Assembly (NCBI GenBank): GCA_017623335.1
Contig: JAGAPI010000124.1
Span: 1-5,116 of the forward strand
Direction of reading: 5' to 3'
Source: Prevotella sp.
Lineage (GTDB): Bacteria > Bacteroidota > Bacteroidia > Bacteroidales > Bacteroidaceae
DNA length: 5,116 nt
Shown: in pieces, positions 1 through 5,116 of the stretch
How positions within the stretch are numbered: position 1 is the first letter of the stretch
How the letters are laid out: every line of letters starts with the position of its first letter
Program-made: the position numbers and the translations under genes
Notes under the pieces: model-generated
Told to the model about the DNA's origin: nothing
Seen by the model: the letters and a program-made list of their open reading frames with translations, nothing else
The model's database searches: none

Positions 1-1803
1 ACTCTCGGCGTGCAGAGCCAGGGAGTGGGCGTGAGCGCAAAGCACTTTGCAGTGAACTCACAGGAAAGCGACCGTACATTGGTTGACGAGCGGCTGAGCC
101 AGCGCGCCCTCCGCGAGCTTTACCTCAAAGGCTTTGAGATGATGGTGCGCCGCAGCAACCCATGGACTCTCATGTCGTCATACAACAAAATCAACGGCAC
201 ATACGCCCAAGGCAACAAGGACCTGCTCACCACAATCACACGCAATGAGTGGGGATTCAACGGAATAGTGATGACCGACTGGATAGGCAAGCGTGCCGAC
301 CTGCCCACAGAACAGGAGGTAAGCGCCGGCAACGACCTCATGATGCCGGGCTATCCTGCACAGGTTCAGGACATTATCGATGCCGTGAAGGCAGGGCGTC
401 TGGATATAAAAGACGTTGACCGCAACGTGCGCAAGATGCTTGAATACATCGTGAAGACGCCACGGTTCAAGGGCTACAAGTTCTCGAACAGTCCCGACAC
501 AAAGGCTCATGCAGCCATCACCCGGCAGAGCAGCACCGAGGGTATGGTGTTGCTCAAGAACACAGGCAATGCCCTGCCTATCAAGAATCTGAAGACAGTT
601 GCCCTGTTCGGTGTAAACTCCTACGACTTTTTCTCGGGCGGTCTTGGCTCGGGCTGTGTCAACGTGGGATATGTCGTTGACATGGTTACAGGTTTGAAGA
701 ACATCGGCGTTAGCACTACACCACAGCTCACGGAGATTTATCAGAACTATGTGAAATATGCAAAGGCGAAGCTCAAGGCGGACAAGAACCCGATGATGTG
801 GTTCCTCGACCAGGGACAGCCAAAGCTTGACGAGATAGAAATCACCGACCGCTGCATACAGCACGAGCTGCCTCTTGCCGACGCTGCCATCATAACCATC
901 GGCCGTCAGGCAGGTGAGGGAATGGACCGCAAGATTGAGGGTGAGTTCAACCTGAGCCAGACAGAGCAGGACATGATATTCAAGGTAAGCGATGCTTTCC
1001 ACGCCGCAGGCAAGAAAGTGATTGTAATCATCAACTCAGGAAGCGTGATGGAGACAGCATCGTGGCGCGACCGCGCCGATGCCATCCTCGTGGCATGGCA
1101 GCCGGGACAGGAAGGCGGAAACTCCGTTGCCGACGTGCTCACAGGAAAAGAGAATCCTTCGGGCAAGCTCACCATGACATGGCCAATAGCTGCCACCGAC
1201 CATCCGTCGACCGCCAACTTCCCGCAGGAATACGACATGTACAGTCTCCGCAACATGCAGGGATGGGGCACACCCATCAAGGGTATCAACTTCACCAATC
1301 ATGAGGAAGACATCTATGTGGGCTACCGCTATTTCGACACCTTCAACAAGGAAGTGGCTTATCCATTTGGCTATGGTCTGAGCTACACCACATTCGCCTA
1401 CTCAAAGCCAAGCGTAAAACTTGCAGGCAACACAGTGGAGGTGAGCGTAACGGTAAAGAACACCGGCAAGATGGCAGGAAAAGAGGCTGTACAGGTGTAT
1501 GTAACAGCACCAAAAGGCAAGCTGGAGATGCCTGCAAAGGAGCTGAAGACATTCGGAAAGACCGACAAGCTTGCACCGGGCGAGAGCCAGACCATAAAGA
1601 TGACCATCGACTGCCGCGACCTGGCATCGTTTGACGAAGCAAACAGCCAGTGGCTTGCCGAGGCTGGCACCTACACCTTCCACATCGGCGCATCGGTGGC
1701 TGACATCCGCAACACCTGCCAGCTCAAGCTGAAGGAATACACCGAAAGCGTAAACAACGTAATGGCTCCGCAGGGAGAGCTGAAATTACTGAGACAAAAG
1801 TAA
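1..1803 (+). CDS. Glycoside hydrolase family 3 beta-glycosidase, C-terminal 600 codons (5' partial)
   Basis: A GH3 enzyme of the beta-glucosidase/beta-xylosidase type, which releases sugars from non-reducing ends by a retaining mechanism. The frame is open from base 1, so the ATG at 10 is internal and the start, any signal peptide and the first part of the TIM barrel are missing. Visible in order: the KHF substrate-binding motif (40-48), SYNKING (178-198), VMTDW with the expected nucleophile Asp at 277-279, AGNDLMMPG (325-351) ending the barrel, a linker, then the alpha/beta sandwich from about 510 (TRQSSTEGMVLLKN). GEGMDR (913-930) carries Glu 916-918, the likely acid/base. GQEGGNSVADVL and PSGKLTMTWP follow, then YPFGYGLSYT (1360-1389), which leads into a C-terminal fibronectin III-like domain (about 1430-1720). 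All expected catalytic motifs are intact. Family assignment is firm; substrate is not, since GH3 specificity cannot be read from these motifs. No susC/susD gene is in view, so a polysaccharide-utilisation locus is neither shown nor excluded. Stop TAA at 1801. Confidence 0.95.
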   Translation, partial: TLGVQSQGVGVSAKHFAVNSQESDRTLVDERLSQRALRELYLKGFEMMVRRSNPWTLMSSYNKINGTYAQGNKDLLTTITRNEWGFNGIVMTDWIGKRADLPTEQEVSAGNDLMMPGYPAQVQDIIDAVKAGRLDIKDVDRNVRKMLEYIVKTPRFKGYKFSNSPDTKAHAAITRQSSTEGMVLLKNTGNALPIKNLKTVALFGVNSYDFFSGGLGSGCVNVGYVVDMVTGLKNIGVSTTPQLTEIYQNYVKYAKAKLKADKNPMMWFLDQGQPKLDEIEITDRCIQHELPLADAAIITIGRQAGEGMDRKIEGEFNLSQTEQDMIFKVSDAFHAAGKKVIVIINSGSVMETASWRDRADAILVAWQPGQEGGNSVADVLTGKENPSGKLTMTWPIAATDHPSTANFPQEYDMYSLRNMQGWGTPIKGINFTNHEEDIYVGYRYFDTFNKEVAYPFGYGLSYTTFAYSKPSVKLAGNTVEVSVTVKNTGKMAGKEAVQVYVTAPKGKLEMPAKELKTFGKTDKLAPGESQTIKMTIDCRDLASFDEANSQWLAEAGTYTFHIGASVADIRNTCQLKLKEYTESVNNVMAPQGELKLLRQK

Positions 1804-1824
1804 CCACACATTATTATATATATT

Positions 1825-1951
1825 AAGGAGTAAAAAGGAGTTAGGAGGAGTGAAAGGGAGTTAGAGGACAAATGATTTAAACGTTGTTTTTACGGCTGCA
1901 ACTATTGTCCTCTAACTCCCTTTCACTCCTCCTAACTCCTTTTTACTCCTT
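1825..1951. repeat. Perfect 47-bp inverted repeat with 33-nt centre, made of phased GGAGT decamers
   Basis: The left arm (1825-1871) and right arm (1905-1951) are exact reverse complements over 47 bp, with no mismatch; the centre is 1872-1904. Each arm is periodic: GGAGT begins at 1827, 1837, 1847 and 1857, and ACTCC at 1915, 1925, 1935 and 1945, exactly one per 10 bp. The left arm is 40/47 purine and the right arm 40/47 pyrimidine. It fills most of the gap between the GH3 stop and the MATE start. As RNA it would form a very stable stem, so termination, 3'-end protection, RNase III processing or attenuation of the downstream gene are all possible. It could also be a small non-coding mobile element. 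No target-site duplication is evident at the edges, and the centre has no open frame of useful length. The structure is certain; the role is inference. Confidence 0.95.
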
Positions 1952-1969
1952 CTAAAACCAACACCACAA

Positions 1970-3313
1970 ATGAACGGAAAAGACCTCACACACGGAAGCA
2001 TTCAGCGCAACATCATCAACTTCTCACTGCCCTATCTGCTGTCCTACTTCATGCAGATACTCTACGGACTTGCCGACCTGTTTTTCATAGGCCGCTACTG
2101 CGGTGTTGACAGCATCACGGCAGTGTCGATAGGTAGCCAGGTGATGCATGGAATCACCGTGATAATCGTGGGGCTTGCCATGGGCACCACCGTGGTTACG
2201 GCAAAGGCGGTGGGAGCCCGTGACCCAAAGGCAGTGGCAAAAGCAATAGGCAACACCATAACACTCTTCATGGCGTTCGCCGCCGTTCTTGCTGTGGGAC
2301 TCCTCATTGCCACGGGAGCCATTGTGTCCGCAATGTCCACACCGACAGAGGCTATAGCCAACACCAGCATCTACCTCACCGTGTGCTTCATCGGAGTGCC
2401 ATTCATCGTTGCCTACAACATCATTGCCTCAATATTCCGCGGGCTGGGCGACTCCAAGAGTCCCATGTACTTCATCGCCATCGCCTGCATTGTGAACATT
2501 GTGCTCGACTGGCTCCTAATCGGAGTATGCGGCATGGATGCCATGGGAGCGGCACTTGCCACCACCATTTCGCAAACCATAAGCGTGGCTGTATCGCTAT
2601 TGATGATAAGGCGCAACAAGGCAGGAATACGCATCACGCGCAACGACCTCATTCCCCGCCGCAATGTGATGGGCAACGTCCTGAAGATTGGCGTTCCTGT
2701 GTCATTGCAGGACGGGTTCATTCAGATAGCGTTTCTCGTCATCACCATCATCGCCAACGAGCGGGGACTCAACGACGCTGCCGCCGTGGGTATAGTGGAA
2801 AAGGTTATCGGCGTGCTGTTCATCATTCCCTCTGCAATGCTCTCCACCGTGTCAGCAATATCAGCCCAAAACATCGGCGCAGGCAAGATTGCCCGCGCCC
2901 GTGCCACCCTGCATTACGCCACCGCCATTGCCGTGGTGTTCGGTCTTGTGTCATCGTTCATTATGCAGCTCTACGCTCCTGAAACTATCTCGCTCTTCAC
3001 CGATGAACCACGGGTGATAGTCCTCGGCAGCCAGTATCTCCGCTCCTACGTCTGGGACTGTGTGTTTGCCGGCATCCACTTCTGCTACAGCGGATTCTTC
3101 TGCGCCTGCGGACTCTCCATCATCTCCTTCATACACAACGTTCTCTCCATGGCTTGCGTCCGCATACCCATGGCGTATATCACCTCGGCAAGCTATCCCG
3201 ATACACTCTACCCCATGGGATGGGCATCGCCGGCAGGCTCGCTGCTCTCGGTAATAATATGCGTGGGAGTGTATTGGTATATTACAAAAAGGGGAAAAGT
3301 TAGTAGGAGTTAG
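1970..3313 (+). CDS. MATE family multidrug/cation-coupled efflux transporter (complete, 447 aa)
   Basis: An inner-membrane antiporter of the MatE family, which exports organic cations, drugs or metabolites driven by Na+ or H+. The length is usual for the family (about 440-480 residues, 12 helices in two lobes). The N-terminus fits the family: a short polar stretch, then NFSLPYLLSYFMQILYGLAD (residues 17-36) and FFIGR. Further signatures are FRGLGDSKSP (156-165), the N..LDWLLIG helix (176-185), GAALATTISQ (193-202), the cytoplasmic basic linker around 213-231 joining the lobes, NVLKIGVPVSLQ (236-247) opening the second half, SAQNIGAGK (298-306) and RIPMAYI (398-404). The ATG at 1970 is preferred because it gives the standard start; there is no clear Shine-Dalgarno site. 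No TTTG lies on the + strand of 1804-1969, so no Bacteroidetes-type promoter is visible and read-through from the GH3 gene is plausible. The final codons (VSRS) and the TAG stop fall inside repeat-derived sequence. The exported substrate cannot be told from sequence. Confidence 0.95.
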   Translation: MNGKDLTHGSIQRNIINFSLPYLLSYFMQILYGLADLFFIGRYCGVDSITAVSIGSQVMHGITVIIVGLAMGTTVVTAKAVGARDPKAVAKAIGNTITLFMAFAAVLAVGLLIATGAIVSAMSTPTEAIANTSIYLTVCFIGVPFIVAYNIIASIFRGLGDSKSPMYFIAIACIVNIVLDWLLIGVCGMDAMGAALATTISQTISVAVSLLMIRRNKAGIRITRNDLIPRRNVMGNVLKIGVPVSLQDGFIQIAFLVITIIANERGLNDAAAVGIVEKVIGVLFIIPSAMLSTVSAISAQNIGAGKIARARATLHYATAIAVVFGLVSSFIMQLYAPETISLFTDEPRVIVLGSQYLRSYVWDCVFAGIHFCYSGFFCACGLSIISFIHNVLSMACVRIPMAYITSASYPDTLYPMGWASPAGSLLSVIICVGVYWYITKRGKVSRS

Positions 3314-3368
3314 GAATAGTTTTAGAGACCATAAAAAAGGAGTTAGAAGAACTCCTCCTAACTCCTTT
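3298..3368. repeat. Degraded copy of the GGAGTTAG decamer repeat, overlapping the end of the MATE gene
   Basis: AGTTAG starts at 3298 and 3308, and AGTTTTAG at 3318, again at 10-bp steps. GGAGTTAG recurs at 3339-3346. On the other strand ACTCC occurs at 3351 and 3361, also 10 bp apart. The 18-mer ACTCCTCCTAACTCCTTT at 3351-3368 is identical to 1925-1942 in the right arm of the large inverted repeat, so the two elements are related. The MATE stop codon (3311-3313) is inside the array. The copy is imperfect and lacks the long arms, which suggests an older or partial member of the same family. Confidence 0.8.
3336..3368. terminator. Hairpin between convergent genes, probable bidirectional terminator
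   Basis: AAAGGAGTTAG (3336-3346) pairs perfectly with CTAACTCCTTT (3358-3368) across an 11-nt loop. A-rich sequence (3333-3338) precedes the left arm and T's end the right arm, so a transcript from either side gains a short U run at the stem's 3' foot (UUU on the + side, a longer one on the - side). An alternative, mutually exclusive stem is AGGAGTT (3338-3344) with AACTCCT (3350-3356) and a 5-nt loop. It lies between the MATE stop (3313) and the protease stop (3385, - strand), where a two-way terminator is expected. The fold is seen; the role is inferred. Confidence 0.6.
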
Positions 3369-3384
3369 ACAATCATATAACAAA

Positions 3385-4191
3385 TTATTTCTTCTCGTTC
3401 GCTGGCTTCTCTATACCCTCAGAAGTGGCACGCTCCTCCATGCGCTTTATTCTCAGGTCGAGGTCAGGGTGTGTCGAGAAAAGCTGGTTGATCTTGCTGT
3501 CTTTCTTGGCGCCAGCCTCATCCTGCATCTGCTTCAGGCGGCGGAAAGAATAAGCCATTGCCCACGGGTTCTTGCCCGACTTCTTCAGAAACTCATAGCC
3601 ATAGTCGTCGGCATCCTTCTCCTGCTTCTGCGAATAGGTGGAGTTAACCAAAGCCTCACCCAGACTGCCGAGCTGCGAGTCGGTCAGAGCTGCTGCCTTA
3701 CCGCTGCTTGATGCCACTCCGTCCTTCAGCGCCGATGTGAGCAGTGCGGTGCGGAATCCCTTCTTTGAGTCATGATGCGCAATGTGTCCCACCTCATGAC
3801 CTATTACGCCCAGCAACTCCTCGTCGGTCATAATGTCCATCAGCGACGAGAACACACGCACACTTCCGTCAGCACATGCAAAAGCGTTGACATCAATCAC
3901 ATCATAGACCTTGAAGTTAAGCGGAATGCCGTCAACATCCTTCAGTCCCTCGGTCAACTTGTTCAGACGGATGGTGTACGGATTGTTGGCATCGGTCACA
4001 GGATTGTGCTTGTCCATCCAATCAATGTACTCTTTCACATACTCATTCATCTGAGCATCGGTAAGGGTCACGGCCTTGGCTGCCTTAGCCACTCCTCCAA
4101 CTGCCTTTTTCAGATTAAACTGTGCCATGGTTGGCACGGCAAGCATTGCGCAGCACAGCGTCACAACGCATTTTGCAATAGTTCTTTTCAT
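3385..4191 (-). CDS. Exported M48 family zinc metalloprotease (complete, 268 aa)
   Basis: A single-domain M48 peptidase resembling the YggG/LoiP type, which in other bacteria degrades misfolded envelope proteins. The N-terminus (residues 1-23) is a signal peptide: basic MKRTIAK, a hydrophobic core, and PTMA before Gln24 as the likely cleavage site. The Cys pair at 13-14 does not fit a lipobox, so a soluble periplasmic protein is more likely than a lipoprotein. NAFACADGSVRVFSSLMD (102-119) is the usual strand before the active site. GHEVGHIAHHD (131-141) gives the HExxH zinc motif with His132, catalytic Glu133 and His136. EKDADDYG (191-198) supplies the third ligand, Glu191. STHPDLDLRIKRM (239-251) is the conserved C-terminal M48 motif. 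There is no TPR domain, so it is not BepA-like. The tail is Lys/Glu-rich. The ATG is supported by the signal peptide and by a promoter about 35 bp upstream. It faces the MATE gene tail to tail and appears monocistronic. Natural substrates are unknown. Confidence 0.93.
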   Translation of the reverse strand: MKRTIAKCVVTLCCAMLAVPTMAQFNLKKAVGGVAKAAKAVTLTDAQMNEYVKEYIDWMDKHNPVTDANNPYTIRLNKLTEGLKDVDGIPLNFKVYDVIDVNAFACADGSVRVFSSLMDIMTDEELLGVIGHEVGHIAHHDSKKGFRTALLTSALKDGVASSSGKAAALTDSQLGSLGEALVNSTYSQKQEKDADDYGYEFLKKSGKNPWAMAYSFRRLKQMQDEAGAKKDSKINQLFSTHPDLDLRIKRMEERATSEGIEKPANEKK

Positions 4192-4225
4192 TGTTATATT
4201 TTTTACATTAATTACTAACGAAATA

Positions 4226-4257
4226 CAAAATTAGTGTTTTTTTGTGTATTGCCCAAA
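4226..4257 (-). promoter_or_regulatory. Bacteroidetes-type promoter for the M48 protease gene
   Basis: Read on the - strand, TTTG (4254-4257) is followed after 20 bases by TAATTTTG (4226-4233). This matches the known Bacteroidetes consensus TTTG-N19-21-TAnnTTTG exactly. Transcription should begin around 4219-4221, giving a leader of roughly 30 nt before the ATG at 4191. The leader is A/T-rich and has no Shine-Dalgarno sequence, as is usual in this phylum. Confidence 0.8.
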
Positions 4258-4326
4258 CTTTTTATACCGTTTTTTTCATCAGCAAAAAAATATGCAGAAA
4301 ACGCAAACTATATAAATAAAAATGTG

Positions 4327-4334
4327 TAATTTTG
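4327..4334 (+). promoter_or_regulatory. Putative -7 element (TAATTTTG) for the 178-aa membrane protein gene
   Basis: TAATTTTG matches TAnnTTTG and lies 41 bases before the ATG at 4376, giving a predicted leader of about 35 nt. The expected upstream TTTG is absent around 4303-4308, so the promoter may be weak or need an activator. The element overlaps the in-frame ATG at 4322, which argues against that ATG as the translation start. It shares the divergent region with the protease promoter; the two cores are about 70 bp apart. Confidence 0.6.
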
Positions 4335-4375
4335 CATTCCGTAACACGGACAAACAAACGCTAAACATACAACTG

Positions 4376-4912
4376 ATGAAAAAGAAACTTTTTTACACAG
4401 GACGCGTAGCCTTTGCCGTCCTCATCCTTGTGGTTGCAATCTTAGGCTACATCTTCTATGAGCGCACCCTCGTGGCGTGGTGGCTGCCGGTAGTTGCCGC
4501 AGCAATCATCGTTATTGGCACCCTGCCACTGCTCCGCAATCGCTGGCGCTGGCTTGTAGGCAAAGACAAAATTATGGAACTACTCTGCCATCTGTATGTT
4601 GTGGGCTGCGCAAGTTACGGACTGCTGCTCATTGCCAACAGCGCTTTTGCCGACACTTCATCTATAAAAGAAGAAACCGTAACCGTGATCAACAAAGAGC
4701 ATGTAACACGCCACACAGGTCAGCGCTCAGGGCGTCACTACCGCACCACCAGCCGCACAACACAACATTATTATGTCACAGTCTGCTTTGCGGACGGCAC
4801 AACAAAGGAACTGCCCGTTACCCGCACAAAATATAATCATGCTCACAAAGACAGACCATGGGAAATAAAAATGAAACGCGGATTGTTCGGGTTCATGGTG
4901 ATTCTATGGTAA
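4376..4912 (+). CDS. Small three-helix membrane protein of unknown function (178 aa)
   Basis: I do not recognise a family with confidence. From the ATG at 4376 the protein starts MKKKLFYTGR, followed by a hydrophobic helix (about 11-28), a second helix beginning WWLPVVAAAIIVIG (about 34-52), a basic loop RNRWRWLVGKDK (about 54-65) and a third helix (about 69-89). By the positive-inside rule the N-terminus and the basic loop are cytoplasmic, so the C-terminal domain (about 92-178) would be periplasmic. That domain is polar, with a His/Arg/Thr-rich stretch (HVTRHTGQRSGRHYRTTSRT) followed by YYVTVCFADGTTKELPVTRT, which reads like beta strands around a turn. The pattern loosely recalls membrane-anchored DUF3592-type proteins, but this is a weak impression. 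The upstream in-frame ATG at 4322 would add 18 polar residues and lies within the promoter, so I reject it. It is probably transcribed alone; 143 bases and a separate promoter divide it from metF. Confidence 0.8.
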   Translation: MKKKLFYTGRVAFAVLILVVAILGYIFYERTLVAWWLPVVAAAIIVIGTLPLLRNRWRWLVGKDKIMELLCHLYVVGCASYGLLLIANSAFADTSSIKEETVTVINKEHVTRHTGQRSGRHYRTTSRTTQHYYVTVCFADGTTKELPVTRTKYNHAHKDRPWEIKMKRGLFGFMVILW

Positions 4913-4964
4913 AAGCCCAAATGAAAATGAGCGATGGGAAACGGGAAACACCCAATAAAAAATA

Positions 4965-4988
4965 TTAAAAATTTTATTTAAAAATTTT
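4965..4988 (+). repeat. A/T-only tandem 11-mer (TTAAAAATTTT x2) upstream of the metF promoter
   Basis: TTAAAAATTTT occurs at 4965-4975 and again at 4978-4988, a step of 13 bp. The second copy overlaps the -33 TTTG of the metF promoter by three bases. Its position directly upstream resembles an A/T-rich UP-like element that could contact the RNA polymerase alpha subunits. It may instead be ordinary A/T-rich intergenic sequence. No convincing GC hairpin terminator for the upstream gene is seen in 4913-4964; the only candidate is a 3-4 bp GGG/CCC pairing. Confidence 0.45.
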
Positions 4989-5016
4989 GTTTTGTCCTCG
5001 CTTATTCGTAACTTTG
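4986..5016 (+). promoter_or_regulatory. Bacteroidetes-type promoter for metF
   Basis: TTTG (4986-4989), a spacer of 19 bases, then TAACTTTG (5009-5016) fits TTTG-N19-21-TAnnTTTG exactly. Transcription would begin near 5022-5024, leaving a leader of about 32 nt to the ATG at 5056. That leader is too short for any known SAM, cobalamin or THF riboswitch, so control of metF, if any, should act at the promoter. A second TTTG at 4991-4994 is too close to the -7 element to be the -33 box. Confidence 0.8.
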
Positions 5017-5055
5017 CACACCATTTATATATAATACTCATTAAAGAACAGCGAC

Positions 5056-5116
5056 ATGAGCGTAGCATCATTTCTAAACTCACAACACAAAACGGCATTC
5101 TCGTTTGAGGTGCTGC
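5056..5116 (+). CDS. metF: Methylenetetrahydrofolate reductase, N-terminal 20 codons (3' partial)
   Basis: Cytoplasmic FAD enzyme that reduces 5,10-methylene-THF to 5-methyl-THF, the methyl donor for methionine synthesis. Only 61 bases are present. The start reads MSVASFLNSQ, then HKTAFSFEVL at the window edge. FSFEVL corresponds to the conserved SFEFFPP strand at the start of the MetF TIM barrel, and the Glu at 5107-5109 corresponds to the catalytic Glu28 of the E. coli enzyme. The spacing from the start to this motif (17 residues) is normal for Bacteroidetes MetF. The ATG is supported by a good promoter about 40 bases upstream. The call rests on a short motif, so it is likely but not certain; the adjoining sequence should continue with PP and a long barrel. 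Confidence 0.75.
   Translation, partial: MSVASFLNSQHKTAFSFEVL

Noticed and set aside
178..1002. Long open frame on the - strand (274 codons) inside the GH3 gene
   Set aside because: It lies opposite a gene with all GH3 catalytic motifs in order. The antisense translation is Cys/His/Leu-rich with no recognisable domain, typical of a shadow frame.
1872..1880. Minimal ATG-ATT-TAA frame at the start of the repeat centre, preceded by a purine-rich stretch
   Set aside because: Two codons are expected by chance, and in RNA the upstream purines would be locked in the 47-bp stem. No evidence for a leader peptide.
1825..1951. CRISPR array or phage attachment site
   Set aside because: The units are 10-bp, contiguous and inverted, with no spacers. 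No cas, integrase or tRNA gene is in the window.
1803..1969. ACCACA outside both repeat edges (1803-1808 and about 1964-1969) as a target-site duplication
   Set aside because: The copies are 16 and 12 bases away from the arm ends rather than adjacent, and six bases can recur by chance.
2383..2982. 199-codon + strand frame inside the MATE gene
   Set aside because: Its His/Arg/Cys-rich, low-hydrophobic composition with no domain is the usual +1 shadow of a membrane-protein gene.
3772..4218. 148-codon + strand frame opposite the M48 protease
   Set aside because: It is antisense to the HExxH region and signal peptide of a clear protease. The true gene has its own consensus promoter and expected motifs; this frame has neither.
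4322..4375. ATG at 4322 as start of the small membrane protein
   Set aside because: It overlaps the TAATTTTG promoter element (4327-4334) and would lie upstream of the predicted transcription start. The ATG at 4376 begins a normal MKKK plus membrane-helix N-terminus.
5017..5055. Riboswitch ahead of metF (SAM, cobalamin or THF)
   Set aside because: The promoter core ends at 5016 and the leader is only about 32 nt, too short for known classes; no conserved riboswitch core is seen.

Overview
The window looks like chromosomal DNA of a Bacteroidales bacterium, most likely of the Prevotella/Segatella kind. Three intergenic regions carry the Bacteroidetes sigma-70 promoter core TAnnTTTG (two of them with a correctly spaced upstream TTTG). 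Starts are preceded by A/T-rich leaders without clear Shine-Dalgarno sequences. The protein families (secreted-type GH3 glycosidase, MATE pump, small periplasmic M48 protease, MetF with an N-terminal FSFEVL motif) fit that group. The genus is inferred from general knowledge, not from a search.

Layout: (1) 1-1803, + strand, the C-terminal 600 codons of a GH3 beta-glycosidase whose start lies outside the window. (2) 1804-1969, a gap almost filled by a perfect 47-bp inverted repeat with a 33-nt centre. Each arm is built of decamers carrying GGAGT (or ACTCC) exactly every 10 bp. (3) 1970-3313, + strand, a complete 447-residue MATE transporter whose last codons and stop lie in a degraded copy of the same repeat. 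(4) 3314-3384, a short convergent gap with a hairpin made from the repeat, probably a two-way terminator. (5) 3385-4191, - strand, a complete exported M48 metalloprotease. (6) 4192-4375, a divergent promoter region with one promoter facing each way. (7) 4376-4912, + strand, a 178-residue membrane protein of unknown function. (8) 4913-5055, an A/T-rich region with a very good promoter. (9) 5056-end, the first 20 codons of metF.

The genes do not form an obvious pathway. Sugar release (GH3), efflux (MATE), envelope proteolysis (M48) and one-carbon metabolism (MetF) are separate jobs. Only GH3 and MATE could share a transcript, and a very stable hairpin lies between them. No TTTG occurs on the + strand of that gap, so no standard promoter for the MATE gene is visible.

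The most unusual item is the helically phased decamer repeat family around the MATE gene. No CRISPR array, tRNA, rRNA, transposase or defence gene was seen.
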